Positions 1-8,446 of a stretch of DNA of 64,000 bases are shown here, one piece after another. Both the position numbers and the translations under genes were made by a program. Below the pieces are notes generated by a model. The model was not told the origin of the DNA and ran no database searches. It worked only from the letters and a program-made list of their open reading frames with translations. Position 1 is the first letter of the stretch; every line of letters starts with the position of its first letter. The DNA is taken from assembly GCA_963529665.1 (NCBI GenBank), contig CAUSAG010000008.1, positions 15,140 through 79,139 of the forward strand, written 5' to 3'. This DNA is from Kingella_B sp963529665. Its GTDB lineage: Bacteria; Pseudomonadota; Gammaproteobacteria; Burkholderiales; Neisseriaceae.

Positions 1-238
1 CGTTGTTTTCGTATAGGTCGTAGGTTAAATCTAGGTTGTTAGCTTTTTTGAAGTCTTCAACGGTGGATTCGTCCACATAGTTTGACCAGTTGTAGATGTT
101 GAGCGCGTTGGTCTCGGGTGCGCTGGCTGTTGGGGCTGCGCCTGATGCGTTGGCGTTTTGCGCTGGGGCGTTGTTGTTTTCGCCGCCGCAGGCTGCCAAG
201 GCTAACAATAGCACGGTGCTTAACAGTGTTTTTTTCAT
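1..238 (-). CDS. potD: Polyamine ABC transporter substrate-binding lipoprotein, N-terminal part
   Basis: Only the first 79 codons are in the window; the gene continues off the left edge. The start is the ATG at 238. The product opens with a lipoprotein signal peptide ending in the lipobox LAAC (MKKTLLSTVLLLALAAC), so it should be exported and lipid-anchored. A low-complexity Asn/Ala/Pro spacer follows, then LNIYNWSNYVDESTVEDFKK, the conserved beginning of PotD/PotF periplasmic spermidine/putrescine receptors. In that family the protein delivers polyamine to a PotABC-type importer. It is divergent from minC, so it is not part of the min operon. The family call rests on the mature N-terminus; polyamine specificity is inferred. 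Confidence 0.83.
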   Translation of the reverse strand, partial: MKKTLLSTVLLLALAACGGENNNAPAQNANASGAAPTASAPETNALNIYNWSNYVDESTVEDFKKANNLDLTYDLYENN

Positions 239-413
239 TATCTTATCTTCTCGTTAAAAGTGGTTAAAAAAGGAAGCGGCATTGTAAAGGCAATGTTTTT
301 AAAATTCAATTGCTTTTGATAACGGCTATCGGTTTTCAGGCTGCCTGTATGGTTGTGTAATATTGTCTAACGCGGTAAACTTGCAAAATTCATTGAATAA
401 AACAATCAAAACC

Positions 414-1316
414 ATGAAATCTGCCTTTGATTTGAAATCTGCTCGCTTAGAAGCCTTTACGCTGCGTTTGTTTACGGCGGATTTGGTGGTCATCGCTGCG
501 CTGTTGGAAGAAAAAGCCGCGCAATATGCCAAGTTTGCCAATATGCCGTTTATTTTGGATGCAACACGCTTGCAGCTGCAGCGGGTGGATGAGCTGGATT
601 TGGCAGCGGTGGTAGCGCTGTTTGCTGCGCGTGATTTGCGCGTGGTGGCGTTGCAGCATGGGAAGAAAGATTGGTCGGAGCAGGCAAACAAGGCGGGCTT
701 GCTGTGGTTAGACGGCGGCAAGAAAGCCAATCGGCAGCCTGAAAATAATACGGACGATGTTGCCAACCAAGATGTTACCAATAATCAGCACGATGCTGAT
801 TCAAGCAACGATGAAGCGCAGTCGGCAGACAACGTGGCTAATCAGCAAACACAGCCTGAAAACGCTGAAACCGTTGAAAATAATATTGAACAGCCAGCCG
901 AAGCAAGCGCGCAGGAAGATAATCCAACCGAATCAACAACCGACAAACCGCAGCCTGAAACGCTGCTCACCACGCGCAAAACCGTTGTGGTTACTTCGCC
1001 CGTGCGCACGGGGCAGCAAGTTTATGCCGAGCAGGCGGATTTGATTGTGCTGGGCATGGTGAGCGAGGGGGCGGAGATTATTGCCGATGGCAATATTCAT
1101 GTGTATGCGCCGATGCGCGGGCGGGCGCTGGCGGGCGAATCGGGCGACACCAGCGCGCGCATTTTCTTGCAATCCATGCAGGCAGAATTGGTGTCTATCG
1201 CGGGGATTTATCGGGTGTTTGAGCAGGATTTGCCGCCGTCTTTGCACAAAAAGGCGGTGCAAATTGAATTGCAAGACGATGAGCGTTTGGCGATTTTTGC
1301 CATCAACGCCAATTAG
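414..1316 (+). CDS. minC: Septum site-determining protein MinC
   Basis: Inhibitor of FtsZ ring assembly that MinD recruits to the membrane so that division occurs at midcell. The N-terminal domain (about residues 1-100) matches MinC_N. The C-terminal domain (about 200-300) is the right-handed beta-helix MinC_C, with the motifs VRTGQQVYA, HVYAPMRGRALAG and IAGIYRVFEQ. The linker between them is unusually long, about 75 residues rich in Asn, Asp, Gln and Glu, and contains QPEN/QPET peptides encoded by uptake-sequence copies. I use the ATG at 414; in-frame TTG codons at 393 (giving MNKTIKTMKS, like other Neisseriaceae) and 363 are alternatives. An inverted DUS pair lies between it and minD. Confidence 0.93.
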   Translation: MKSAFDLKSARLEAFTLRLFTADLVVIAALLEEKAAQYAKFANMPFILDATRLQLQRVDELDLAAVVALFAARDLRVVALQHGKKDWSEQANKAGLLWLDGGKKANRQPENNTDDVANQDVTNNQHDADSSNDEAQSADNVANQQTQPENAETVENNIEQPAEASAQEDNPTESTTDKPQPETLLTTRKTVVVTSPVRTGQQVYAEQADLIVLGMVSEGAEIIADGNIHVYAPMRGRALAGESGDTSARIFLQSMQAELVSIAGIYRVFEQDLPPSLHKKAVQIELQDDERLAIFAINAN

Positions 1317-1330
1317 TATTCAAAGCAATA

Positions 1331-1370
1331 AGGCAGCCTGAAAGTGGGTTTGGCGATTTTCAGGCTGCCT
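1331..1370 (+). terminator. Inverted DUS pair between minC and minD
   Basis: AGGCAGCCTGAA at 1331 and its complement TTCAGGCTGCCT ending at 1370 can form a 12-bp stem with a short loop, 14 bases after the minC stop. Such pairs commonly act as terminators in Neisseriaceae. Because minD follows, this one may attenuate rather than fully stop the operon. Two further TTCAGGCTGCCT copies lie in tandem at about 1396-1420. Confidence 0.55.
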
Positions 1371-1463
1371 ATTGTGTAAACATTAAATCTTATTTTCAGG
1401 CTGCCTTTTTCAGGCTGCCTATCCTTTTTCCATTCGCTATATTTATTGAAAGAGAGTATTCAA

Positions 1464-2276
1464 GTGGCAAAAATTATTGTAGTTACATCAGGCAAAGGCG
1501 GCGTGGGCAAAACCACCACTTCCGCAAGCATTGCAACAGGTTTGGCGTTGCAAGGACACAAAACCTGCGTGATTGACTTTGACGTGGGCCTGCGCAATCT
1601 GGATTTGATTATGGGCTGCGAGCGGCGCGTGGTGTATGACTTGGTGAACGTGATTCAAGGCGAGGCCACCGCCATCCAAGCCTTGATTAAAGACAAGCAT
1701 TGCGAAAACCTGTTTATTCTGCCCGCTTCGCAAACTCGCGATAAAGACGCGCTCACCAAAGAAGGCGTGGGCAAAGTGTTGAAAGAATTGGTTACCAATT
1801 TGAACTTTGAATTTGTGGTGTGCGATTCGCCCGCAGGCATTGAAACGGGCGCGCTGATGGCGTTGTATTTTGCCGATGAAGCGATTATCACCACTAACCC
1901 CGAAGTGTCTTCCGTGCGCGATTCCGACCGCATTTTGGGCATTTTGCAAAGCAAATCGCGCAAGGCAGAGCGCGGCGAAGCGGTGAAAGAGCATCTGCTG
2001 ATTACGCGCTATTCGCCCGAACGCGTGGCGAAAGGCGAGATGCTGTCAGTGCAAGATATTCAGGATATTTTGCGCATTCCGTTGATTGGCGTGATTCCCG
2101 AATCGCAAAACGTGTTGCAAGCGTCTAACGCGGGCGAGCCTGTTATCCATCAAAACGATGCCGTTGCCGCGCAGGCGTATCAGGATGTGGTGGCGCGCTT
2201 GCTGGGTGAAAACCGTGAAATTCGTTTCTTGGAAGCCGAGAAAAAAGGCTTCTTCCAAAAAATATTTGGGAGATAA
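1464..2276 (+). CDS. minD: Septum site-determining ATPase MinD
   Basis: Membrane-associated ATPase of the Min system. It dimerises on ATP, binds the inner membrane, recruits MinC and is released by MinE. The N-terminus carries the deviant Walker A motif KGGVGKTTT (residues 11-19), and the C-terminus ends in an amphipathic helix, KKGFFQKIFGR, that serves as the membrane-targeting sequence. Length is 270 residues, normal for MinD. I place the start at GTG 1464 because AAGAGAG lies just upstream and the family begins with (V/M)AKIIVVTSGKGG; an in-frame TTG at 1446 is less likely. It is followed 3 bases later by minE, so the two are cotranscribed. Confidence 0.96.
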   Translation: MAKIIVVTSGKGGVGKTTTSASIATGLALQGHKTCVIDFDVGLRNLDLIMGCERRVVYDLVNVIQGEATAIQALIKDKHCENLFILPASQTRDKDALTKEGVGKVLKELVTNLNFEFVVCDSPAGIETGALMALYFADEAIITTNPEVSSVRDSDRILGILQSKSRKAERGEAVKEHLLITRYSPERVAKGEMLSVQDIQDILRIPLIGVIPESQNVLQASNAGEPVIHQNDAVAAQAYQDVVARLLGENREIRFLEAEKKGFFQKIFGR

Positions 2277-2279
2277 GCC

Positions 2280-2582
2280 ATGTCGTTGATTGACCGTTTG
2301 TTTGGCAGAAAGCCGCAAAGCGCATCTGTGGCACGCGATCGTTTGCAAATCATCATCACGCAAGAGCGTGCCAACCGCGAAACCGCCAGAACGCCTGATT
2401 ACTTGCCCACGCTGCAAAAAGAATTGATGGAAGTATTGTCTAAATATGTGAAGATTAAATTGGACGACATCAACATCACGCGCGAAGAGCAAGACGGCGT
2501 GGAAATGTTGGCGTTAAACATCACGCTGCCTGAAACCAAGCCCGAAGATGGGCAGCCTGAAAAACAAAAGGATAAGGCATGA
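2280..2582 (+). CDS. minE: Cell division topological specificity factor MinE
   Basis: Stimulates MinD ATPase and drives MinD off the membrane, giving the division inhibitor its polar bias. The 100-residue product has the N-terminal membrane/MinD-binding segment (MSLIDRLFGRK), the anti-MinCD helix region with ARDRLQIIITQER, and the C-terminal topological specificity domain with LPTLQKELMEVLSKY. The C-terminal tail contains a QPEK peptide encoded by a DUS. It starts 3 bases after minD, and its TGA stop overlaps the ATG of the downstream oxyR (ATGA at 2579-2582), implying translational coupling. Confidence 0.96.
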   Translation: MSLIDRLFGRKPQSASVARDRLQIIITQERANRETARTPDYLPTLQKELMEVLSKYVKIKLDDINITREEQDGVEMLALNITLPETKPEDGQPEKQKDKA

Positions 2583-3496
2583 CTTTAACCGAGTTACGCT
2601 ACATCGTTGCCGTGGCGCAGGAAAAGCATTTTGGACGTGCCGCGCAACGTTGCCATGTGAGCCAGCCCACGCTGTCGATTGCCATCAAAAAGCTGGAAGA
2701 AGAGCTGGGCTTGTCGCTGTTTGACCGCAGCAGCAACGAAGTGATGACCACCAATTCAGGCGCGCGCATTGTGGCGCAGGCGCGGCGCGTGCTGGATGAA
2801 GCGGAAGTGATTCGCTATTTGGCAAACGAAGAGCAAAGCCAGTTGGAAGGCAATTTTAAGCTGGGCTTGATTTTCACCGTTGCGCCGTATTTGCTGCCCA
2901 AGCTGATTCTATCCATGCGCCAAGTAGCGCCGAAAATGCCGCTGATACTGGAAGAGAACTACACCGCCGCGCTCACCGAAATGCTCAAACGCGCCGATGT
3001 GGATGCGATTGTGGTTGCCGAGCCGTATGCAGAAACAGGCGTGGAAACGATACCGCTGTATGACGAGCCGTTTTTTGTGATTGTGCCCAAGGGGCATCGT
3101 TTTGAAGAATTGGATTCGGTTTCTACCAAAGACATCGCCGAAGAAAATGTGTTGCTGCTCACCGAAGGCAACTGCATGCGCGACCAAGTGTTAGGCTCGT
3201 GCAGAGAATTGGCGGCGAAACAGCGCGTGGCGGGCTTGGCAAACACCTTGCAGGGCAGTTCGCTGAACACCATTCGCCACATGGTTGCAGGCGGCTTGGG
3301 CATCAGCGTGTTGCCTTCTACCGCGCTCACCGATAACGACCATATGCTGTTTTCTATTGTGCCGTTTGAATCGCCCGCGCCTAGCCGTCGCATTGTGTTG
3401 GCGTATCGCCGCAATTTTGTGCGCCCGCAAGCGTTGGCGGCGATTGCGGAAGCGGTTAAGCTGGCGCAATTGGCTGGGGTTACTTTTGTGGAGTGA
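2579..3496 (+). CDS. oxyR: LysR-type peroxide sensor OxyR
   Basis: Hydrogen-peroxide-responsive transcription factor. The N-terminal winged helix-turn-helix (residues 2-60, HFGRAAQRCHVSQPTLSIAI) is LysR-type. The regulatory domain contains the redox pair Cys199 and Cys208 within EGNCMRDQVLGSCRE, at the same numbers as in E. coli OxyR. Total length is 305 residues. It overlaps minE by 4 bases, so it appears to belong to the min operon, an arrangement seen in other Neisseriaceae. The exact cysteine spacing makes OxyR much more likely than another LysR regulator. Confidence 0.95.
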   Translation: MTLTELRYIVAVAQEKHFGRAAQRCHVSQPTLSIAIKKLEEELGLSLFDRSSNEVMTTNSGARIVAQARRVLDEAEVIRYLANEEQSQLEGNFKLGLIFTVAPYLLPKLILSMRQVAPKMPLILEENYTAALTEMLKRADVDAIVVAEPYAETGVETIPLYDEPFFVIVPKGHRFEELDSVSTKDIAEENVLLLTEGNCMRDQVLGSCRELAAKQRVAGLANTLQGSSLNTIRHMVAGGLGISVLPSTALTDNDHMLFSIVPFESPAPSRRIVLAYRRNFVRPQALAAIAEAVKLAQLAGVTFVE

Positions 3497-3551
3497 TGGG
3501 CTGAAACCTTTGCCAAACCATAGAGGCAGCCTGAAAACTAAAAATACCGTC

Positions 3552-3571
3552 ATTCCCGCGCAGGCGGGAAT
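3552..3571. repeat. dRS3-type repeat
   Basis: The 20-mer ATTCCCGCGCAGGCGGGAAT fits the neisserial dRS3 consensus ATTCCC-N8-GGGAAT exactly. In meningococci these units flank RS elements and serve as insertion targets for filamentous MDA-type phages. Only this copy was noticed in the window. Confidence 0.7.
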
Positions 3572-3626
3572 CTTGCTTGATATTCAGAGGATGGATGACT
3601 GCGGTTTGATGCCTGCAAACAGAAAG

Positions 3627-3701
3627 AGGCAGCCTGAAAACGATTTTTAAGATGCTGTTTTAGCTTCGCTGAAACTCGCTCCGCTCGTTTTCAGGCTGCC
3701 T
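3627..3701 (+). repeat. 75-bp DUS-flanked intergenic repeat, copy A
   Basis: A direct DUS, a short variable spacer ending in AGATGC, the conserved core TTTTAGCTTCGCTGAAAC followed by TCGCTCCGCTCG, and then an inverted DUS. It closely matches copies at 19450-19523 and 36646-36719. Confidence 0.75.
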
Positions 3702-3786
3702 TTGCATTGGCGGATAGACGAGTATGGGGTGTGGTTTTGCCATGTATCATTGGACAATAAGCCGTTGCCGCCCCACAGCGCGTGAT

Positions 3787-3831
3787 AAAGGCAGCCTGAA
3801 AAACAGTTTGACCCATTTTCAGGCTGCCTTT
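3787..3831. terminator. Bidirectional inverted DUS pair, oxyR/trpA
   Basis: AAAGGCAGCCTGAAAA and its complement TTTTCAGGCTGCCTTT form a long stem between the convergent oxyR and trpA genes, with A and T runs on the outer sides, so it can stop transcription from both directions. Confidence 0.7.
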
Positions 3832-3857
3832 GCGTAGATGAATGTTGTGCAGACGAT

Positions 3858-4640
3858 TTAAATCGCCGCTTTCAGTTCGCGCACCAATGCGCCCACCGCT
3901 TGCACTTCGTGGTTCGGATGCGTTTCCACTTCTTTCACAATGCGGCTGCCCACAATCACGGCATCGGCAACGGCGGCAATTTTGGCGGCGCTCTCGGCAT
4001 CGCTGATGCCAAAGCCTACGCCAATTGGCAGCTTGATGTGTTGGCGCAGCACGGCGATTTTGGCGGCGACTTCATTGGTGTCCAACTGCGCCGAGCCTGT
4101 TACGCCTTTGAGCGAAACGTAGTACACAAAGCCGCTGGCGTGTTCGGCAATGGCTTGCATCCGTGCTTCGCTGGTGGTGGGGGCGACGAGAAAGATGTTG
4201 TCAATATGATGCTGCGCGAGCGCATCTTTGAGCGGGGCGATGGTTTCAATGGGGCTATCCACGGTGAGCACGCCGTCCACACCTGCTTCGGCGGCAGCTT
4301 GGGCGAAGGCTTGGTAGCCCATTTTGTGGATGGGGTTTAAATAGCCCATCAGCACAACAGGGGTGCGCTCGTTGCTTTGGCGAAATTGTTTAACGGTCGC
4401 CAGCACGTCGCGCAGGGAAACGTTTTGCGCGAGCGCGCGTTCCACGGCGCGTTGGATGGTGGGGCCGTCTGCCATGGGGTCGGAAAAGGGGATGCCGAGT
4501 TCAATGATGTCTGCGCCGTTTTCTGCCATGCTGTGCATCATGGCGAGCGTAGCGGCGAGATTGGGATCGCCTGCGGTGATGTAGGCGATAAGGGCTTTTT
4601 GGTTACCTTGTTGGGCGAAGGTTTGGGCGATGCGGTTCAT
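3858..4640 (-). CDS. trpA: Tryptophan synthase alpha subunit
   Basis: Cleaves indole-3-glycerol phosphate to indole and glyceraldehyde-3-phosphate, passing indole to TrpB. The 260-residue TIM barrel shows the catalytic pair Glu47 (DIIELGIPFSDP) and Asp58 (ADGP), matching Glu49 and Asp60 of the enteric enzyme, and the phosphate-binding VGFGIS loop. trpB is not adjacent; the gene stands alone between oxyR and an unrelated small gene. Scattered trp genes are typical of Neisseriaceae, unlike the enteric operon. The start is the ATG at 4640. Confidence 0.96.
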   Translation of the reverse strand: MNRIAQTFAQQGNQKALIAYITAGDPNLAATLAMMHSMAENGADIIELGIPFSDPMADGPTIQRAVERALAQNVSLRDVLATVKQFRQSNERTPVVLMGYLNPIHKMGYQAFAQAAAEAGVDGVLTVDSPIETIAPLKDALAQHHIDNIFLVAPTTSEARMQAIAEHASGFVYYVSLKGVTGSAQLDTNEVAAKIAVLRQHIKLPIGVGFGISDAESAAKIAAVADAVIVGSRIVKEVETHPNHEVQAVGALVRELKAAI

Positions 4641-4801
4641 GGTTGGGCTTTCTGTGCAAGGAAAATGGCGATTATAGCAGCCTGAAAATGCGGAAACGAG
4701 TTTTGCGAAATGGCTTTTCAGGCTGCCGCATTGGGTGGCCGGATGGTGTTATGATGCGGATTTTTTGGCGCAAGCGTTGTTGTTTACAAAGAGAATAGAG
4801 C

Positions 4802-5245
4802 ATGATGACGAAACAGAATAAATATAAATGGTTGCTGGCGGCAGGACTGTTGCTGTCGTTTGCGGCGTTGAAAGTGGCGATGCTGGGCTGGTGGCAAAGT
4901 AGGCAGCCTGAAAAGGGGGCGGCGACGGTGCAATGCGATGTATTGGCGCAGGGTTGTCCGTTTTTGCGGGGTGCGACGCTGCGGCTGCGCGGTTTAACCA
5001 GCGTGAAATCGGCGTTTGCCATAGAAGCGGCGGGCGTGCCCAGCGATGTGCAATCGCTGTCGGCTTCGTTTCGCATGGATGGGATGGAGATGGGGTTTAA
5101 CCGTTTTGATTTGGTGAAACAGGCGGATGGCAGCTGGCGGGCGGATAAAGTGTATTTGCCGCTGTGCACGGCGGGGCGGCATGATTGGGTGGTGGTTTGG
5201 CAGGCGGATGGGGCAGGTTTTCAGGCTGCCTTTAAGACGAAATAG
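4802..5245 (+). CDS. Conserved hypothetical membrane-anchored protein
   Basis: A 147-residue protein with a short charged N-terminus and one hydrophobic segment (about residues 9-30, WLLAAGLLLSFAALKVAML), so probably an inner-membrane anchor with a periplasmic domain. Two cysteines (QCDVLAQGC) near residue 45 could form a disulphide. I do not recognise a characterised family. The sequence ends in FQAAFKTK, where FQAA is the translation of an uptake sequence, and it also contains RQPEK from another. GAATAGAG precedes the ATG. It is divergent from trpA and is followed by the glycosyltransferase gene 100 bases downstream. Confidence 0.72.
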   Translation: MMTKQNKYKWLLAAGLLLSFAALKVAMLGWWQSRQPEKGAATVQCDVLAQGCPFLRGATLRLRGLTSVKSAFAIEAAGVPSDVQSLSASFRMDGMEMGFNRFDLVKQADGSWRADKVYLPLCTAGRHDWVVVWQADGAGFQAAFKTK

Positions 5246-5343
5246 GCAGCCCGAAAACAAACAAAGCGCGTTTCAGGCTGCCCCAGCCGCGCAAAGCAAA
5301 TACGCTATAATTCTCTCCAATTATTCCCCCATTCACAATCCCC

Positions 5344-6999
5344 ATGCTCACCTACATCCCTGCTTCCAAACGCCCCATCCCACCCACTCGCGAATATCCT
5401 TGGCTGCTGCTCCTACTCGCCTTTGCATGGCTCTGGCCGGGCGTATTCTCCCACGATCTCTGGAAGCCCAGCGAACCCGAACTCTACACCACCATCAGCG
5501 AAACTCCATTTGGCTCATGGCTGCCCATGCTCTTTGGCAAAGCCAATTTTCAGGCTGCCCCGTTATACGTTCAAACTGCGCAGCTTTTTCAACGCCTGCT
5601 CACGCCGTGGGCAGCCGATGCCTATTCCGCCGCACGTTTTGCCAGCGTGTTCTACACCAGCCTTGGATTGCTGGGCAGCGGCATGGCAGGCTATCGCTTT
5701 CTCGGGCGACACCACGGGCGCAGCGTGGTGCTGATTCTCATCGGCTCGGCAGGGCTATTGCCCATCGCCCATTTTATAGACAGCCAATCGCTACTGTTTG
5801 CAGGCGTGGGGCTTGCCATGTGGGGCTACGCCATCGCACATAAACAAACCATTTTTGCCGCGCTGCTCATCGCCCTTGCCACCACCTTGTTGATGCAAAG
5901 CGCAGGCATTCTTATCGCCGCCATCCCCTTGTTCACAGGCTGGCTGCTGTGGTTCAGCAATCAACCGTGGCACACCAACCGCATCCTAATCACGCTTATC
6001 TGCGCCACCATCATCGCCCTACCGCTCGCCAGCATCCACCCCATCGCCCTAGCCATCACCCACCCCGCCGCATTCACTCAATATCTCCACCACCATCTAT
6101 TCGGCAGCTACGGCGGCACACAGCATTTTCAGGCTGCCTTTCAACTGCCCTATTATCTGCAACACATTATCTGGTTTGCCTTCCCTGCCCTACCCCTTGC
6201 CATCTGGACAGCCAGCCGCCGCAAAACCCTGCCCACCAACGCAGGCAGCTTTTCCTGCTACACCCTCGCCCTGTTTACCCTGCTGCTCGCTCTTAACCCC
6301 CAGCGCGATCAAAACAGTCTCGTCCTTATTCTCCCTCCGCTCGCCCTACTCGGCGCCGCCCAATTGGACAACCTACGCCGTGGCGCAGTTGCCTTTTTAA
6401 ACTGGTTTGGCGCGATGACCTTTGGCGCAGCCGCGCTATTCTTGTGGATAGGCTTCACCGCCATGAACTACGGCATCCCCGCCAAGCTCGCCGAGCGCGC
6501 CGCCTATTTCAGCCCCTACTACACCCGCGACATAGACCCCATGCCCATCATCGTCGCCCTATTGTTCACCCCGATGTGGCTCATAGCCATCACCCGCAAA
6601 AACATCCGCGGCCGCCAAGCCGTAACCAACTGGGCGGCGGGCATCACCCTTGTTTGGGCGCTCTTGATGACCCTGTTTCTGCCATGGATAGACGCCGCCA
6701 AAAGCCACCGCCCCATTGTGCAACAAATGCAAAACAGCCTAAGCGACGACACACTCATCGCCCTACACGCCCATACCAGCTGCCTTTACATCCCCCCCAG
6801 TCAAACCGACACCCGCATCGCATGGCAACAATACAGCACGCTCCCCACCACCAGCGCCACGCCAAACTGCCGCTACATCCTGCTGCAATACAATCCCAAA
6901 TCCCAAACGCAGCCTGAAATCCACGGCAAAACCCTGTGGACAGGACGACGCCCCCGCAGCAAGCACGAACAATTTGTGTTGATAGATACACAGCCGTAA
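5344..6999 (+). CDS. ArnT-like (GT39/GT83-type) membrane glycosyltransferase
   Basis: A 551-residue polytopic membrane protein with about a dozen hydrophobic helices. Near the N-terminus the first periplasmic loop has DLWKPSEPELYTTISE, resembling the acidic (D/E-E) catalytic loop of ArnT/PMT-type glycosyltransferases, which use polyprenyl-phosphate sugars as donors in the periplasm. The donor and acceptor cannot be read from sequence; lipid A, LOS or a glycoprotein are possibilities. An FQAA peptide from an embedded DUS occurs twice. Many CCC/GCC codons give it a higher GC skew than its neighbours. The start ATG at 5344 gives a short cytoplasmic tail before the first helix. Confidence 0.75.
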   Translation: MLTYIPASKRPIPPTREYPWLLLLLAFAWLWPGVFSHDLWKPSEPELYTTISETPFGSWLPMLFGKANFQAAPLYVQTAQLFQRLLTPWAADAYSAARFASVFYTSLGLLGSGMAGYRFLGRHHGRSVVLILIGSAGLLPIAHFIDSQSLLFAGVGLAMWGYAIAHKQTIFAALLIALATTLLMQSAGILIAAIPLFTGWLLWFSNQPWHTNRILITLICATIIALPLASIHPIALAITHPAAFTQYLHHHLFGSYGGTQHFQAAFQLPYYLQHIIWFAFPALPLAIWTASRRKTLPTNAGSFSCYTLALFTLLLALNPQRDQNSLVLILPPLALLGAAQLDNLRRGAVAFLNWFGAMTFGAAALFLWIGFTAMNYGIPAKLAERAAYFSPYYTRDIDPMPIIVALLFTPMWLIAITRKNIRGRQAVTNWAAGITLVWALLMTLFLPWIDAAKSHRPIVQQMQNSLSDDTLIALHAHTSCLYIPPSQTDTRIAWQQYSTLPTTSATPNCRYILLQYNPKSQTQPEIHGKTLWTGRRPRSKHEQFVLIDTQP

Positions 7000-7038
7000 A
7001 CCAGCAGCGAAACAACAAAGGCAGCCTTGCCCCTTTGT

Positions 7039-7086
7039 CCAAATCTTTGATTTGGGTATAAGTGAGCATCTAAATCTTTGATTTAG
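7039..7086. repeat. Two 17-bp palindromes, direct tandem
   Basis: CCAAATCTTTGATTTGG (7039-7055) and CTAAATCTTTGATTTAG (7070-7086) are near-identical palindromes whose starts are 31 bases apart, in the gap between the glycosyltransferase and hscB genes. The flanking bases covary to keep the pairing. Function unknown. Confidence 0.6.
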
Positions 7087-7209
7087 CCATGCGAACTTAT
7101 GCAAAGCTAAGGGGTATACCGCAGCGCAACGCGCAAGGTTGAAAATAGAAAATCCCCTTTTCAGGCTGCCTCAATCCCCCCAGCAACCGCCCACACAAGG
7201 AAATCCACC

Positions 7210-7713
7210 ATGTCCCAATACTTCCAACTCTTCAACCTCCCCGAACAATTCCCCCTAGACACCCAAGCCCTAGAACAACGCTACCGCACCCTTGCTGCCC
7301 AATTCCATCCCGACAAATACACCACCGCCAACCCATTTGAGCAAAAACAAGCCCTGATGATGAGCGCCACCATCAACCAAGCCTACACCACGCTCAAATC
7401 CCCCATAGACCGCGCCGCCTATCTCTTGCAACAACACAACATCAACCCAGACGACCCGCACAACACCCAAATAGACCCCGAATTTCTGATGCAGCAAATG
7501 CAATGGCGCGAAACCCTAGCCGAAGCCCAAGCCGAGCAAAACACCGCCGAACTACACGCCCTGCAAAACGAAATCGCCCAAGCCCAAACCCAGCTTTATC
7601 AACAACTAGAACACACATTCAACCAACAAGACTATCCCGCCGCCAGCGACCTTGTGCGCCAAGGGCGCTTTCTCAACAAACTGCACAGCGAAATCCAAAA
7701 CGCGCTGGGGTGA
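7210..7713 (+). CDS. hscB: Fe-S assembly co-chaperone HscB
   Basis: J-domain co-chaperone that delivers the IscU scaffold to the Hsp70 HscA during iron-sulphur cluster transfer. The 167-residue product has an N-terminal J domain with the invariant HPD at residues 33-35 (QFHPDKY), and a C-terminal three-helix HSCB_C domain with the MQWRETLAEA helix that binds IscU. AAGGAAATCCACC precedes the ATG. The rest of the isc cluster is not nearby in this window. Confidence 0.94.
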   Translation: MSQYFQLFNLPEQFPLDTQALEQRYRTLAAQFHPDKYTTANPFEQKQALMMSATINQAYTTLKSPIDRAAYLLQQHNINPDDPHNTQIDPEFLMQQMQWRETLAEAQAEQNTAELHALQNEIAQAQTQLYQQLEHTFNQQDYPAASDLVRQGRFLNKLHSEIQNALG

Positions 7714-7824
7714 TTGCCGCTGCAAAGGTTGGGATGCTTTTCAGGCTGCCTCAATCATCAAAAAAAGCAGCCTGAAAACCAAATTTCGGTTTTCAAGCTG
7801 CCTAACCTTTTCCAACAGATTAAG

Positions 7825-8250
7825 TCAATCGGTATTTTTGTTTTGCAACAGATCTTTTAAAAACGCATTTTCTTGTCGCAACAGCAAGACTTTCTCTTTT
7901 TCATGCTGCAATTCCTGTTTCAGCTTGTCAATTTCGGCGGCGAGCGCATCATTACCGTAATAGTTGTTGTGATTATGGTAGAAATTCCAACCTGCTTGGT
8001 GTGGCGAATTAGAAAAATCGCTGCTGCCATTCACAGAAAGCAACACGCTTTTATCTTCGTGTTCCAGCAATTCGTTTACATCCACTTTTAAAATTTGGGC
8101 AAGCTGTTGCAATTTTTCAATTTTCGGCTGAATTTCGCCCCGTTCAATACGCGCATAGGTAGTCGGAGAAATCTCCATTTGAGCCGCAATACATTCTTGT
8201 GTTAAATCTTGCTCGCGCCGCAATGTGCGGACTTTTTTAAAATCAAGCAT
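7825..8250 (-). CDS. XRE-family transcriptional regulator with C-terminal coiled coil
   Basis: A 141-residue protein. The helix-turn-helix (residues 5-60, LTQECIAAQMEISPTTYARIERGE) is Cro/CI-like. The middle is polar and His/Asn-rich (HNHNNYYGN), and the last 40 residues form a leucine-heptad coiled coil (DKLKQELQHEKEKVLLL), so it is probably a dimer. It is transcribed away from the microcin locus; the shared 196-base upstream region could hold operators for both. Control of the microcin genes is inferred from position only, since such regulators also occur in unrelated contexts. Confidence 0.82.
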   Translation of the reverse strand: MLDFKKVRTLRREQDLTQECIAAQMEISPTTYARIERGEIQPKIEKLQQLAQILKVDVNELLEHEDKSVLLSVNGSSDFSNSPHQAGWNFYHNHNNYYGNDALAAEIDKLKQELQHEKEKVLLLRQENAFLKDLLQNKNTD

Positions 8251-8446
8251 GGTTTTTTCTTTCGTTTTTTAATGGAAACTGGCGGATTATGACAGAAATC
8301 ACAGCGAAAATTATCGGATTGCGCCCTGTTTTCGCCATGCAAATTAATTTACCCTGCACGCATCTTAAACATAAAGCTGCTTGGGTGCAATTTGAGCTTA
8401 TGGTAAGCTGTATGCTGTAAGAATGGATTGTTTTTAAGGAACTTTT

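Larger units (their letters stand above)
3497..3857. other. Intergenic region with repeats between oxyR and trpA
   Basis: About 360 bases without a supported gene between convergent oxyR and trpA. It holds a DUS at 3527, a dRS3-type 20-mer at 3552-3571, one copy of the 75-bp DUS-flanked repeat at 3627-3701, and an inverted DUS pair at 3787-3831 that can terminate both genes. Confidence 0.7.

Noticed and set aside
4672..5169. 165-codon minus-strand ORF opposite the 4802 gene
   Set aside because: Shadow frame of the plus-strand gene, which has a signal-anchor and a better start.
8289..8420. 43-codon ORF between the XRE regulator and the microcin gene
   Set aside because: Open from ATG to TAA, but no convincing ribosome-binding site and no recognisable sequence; it is more likely promoter DNA.
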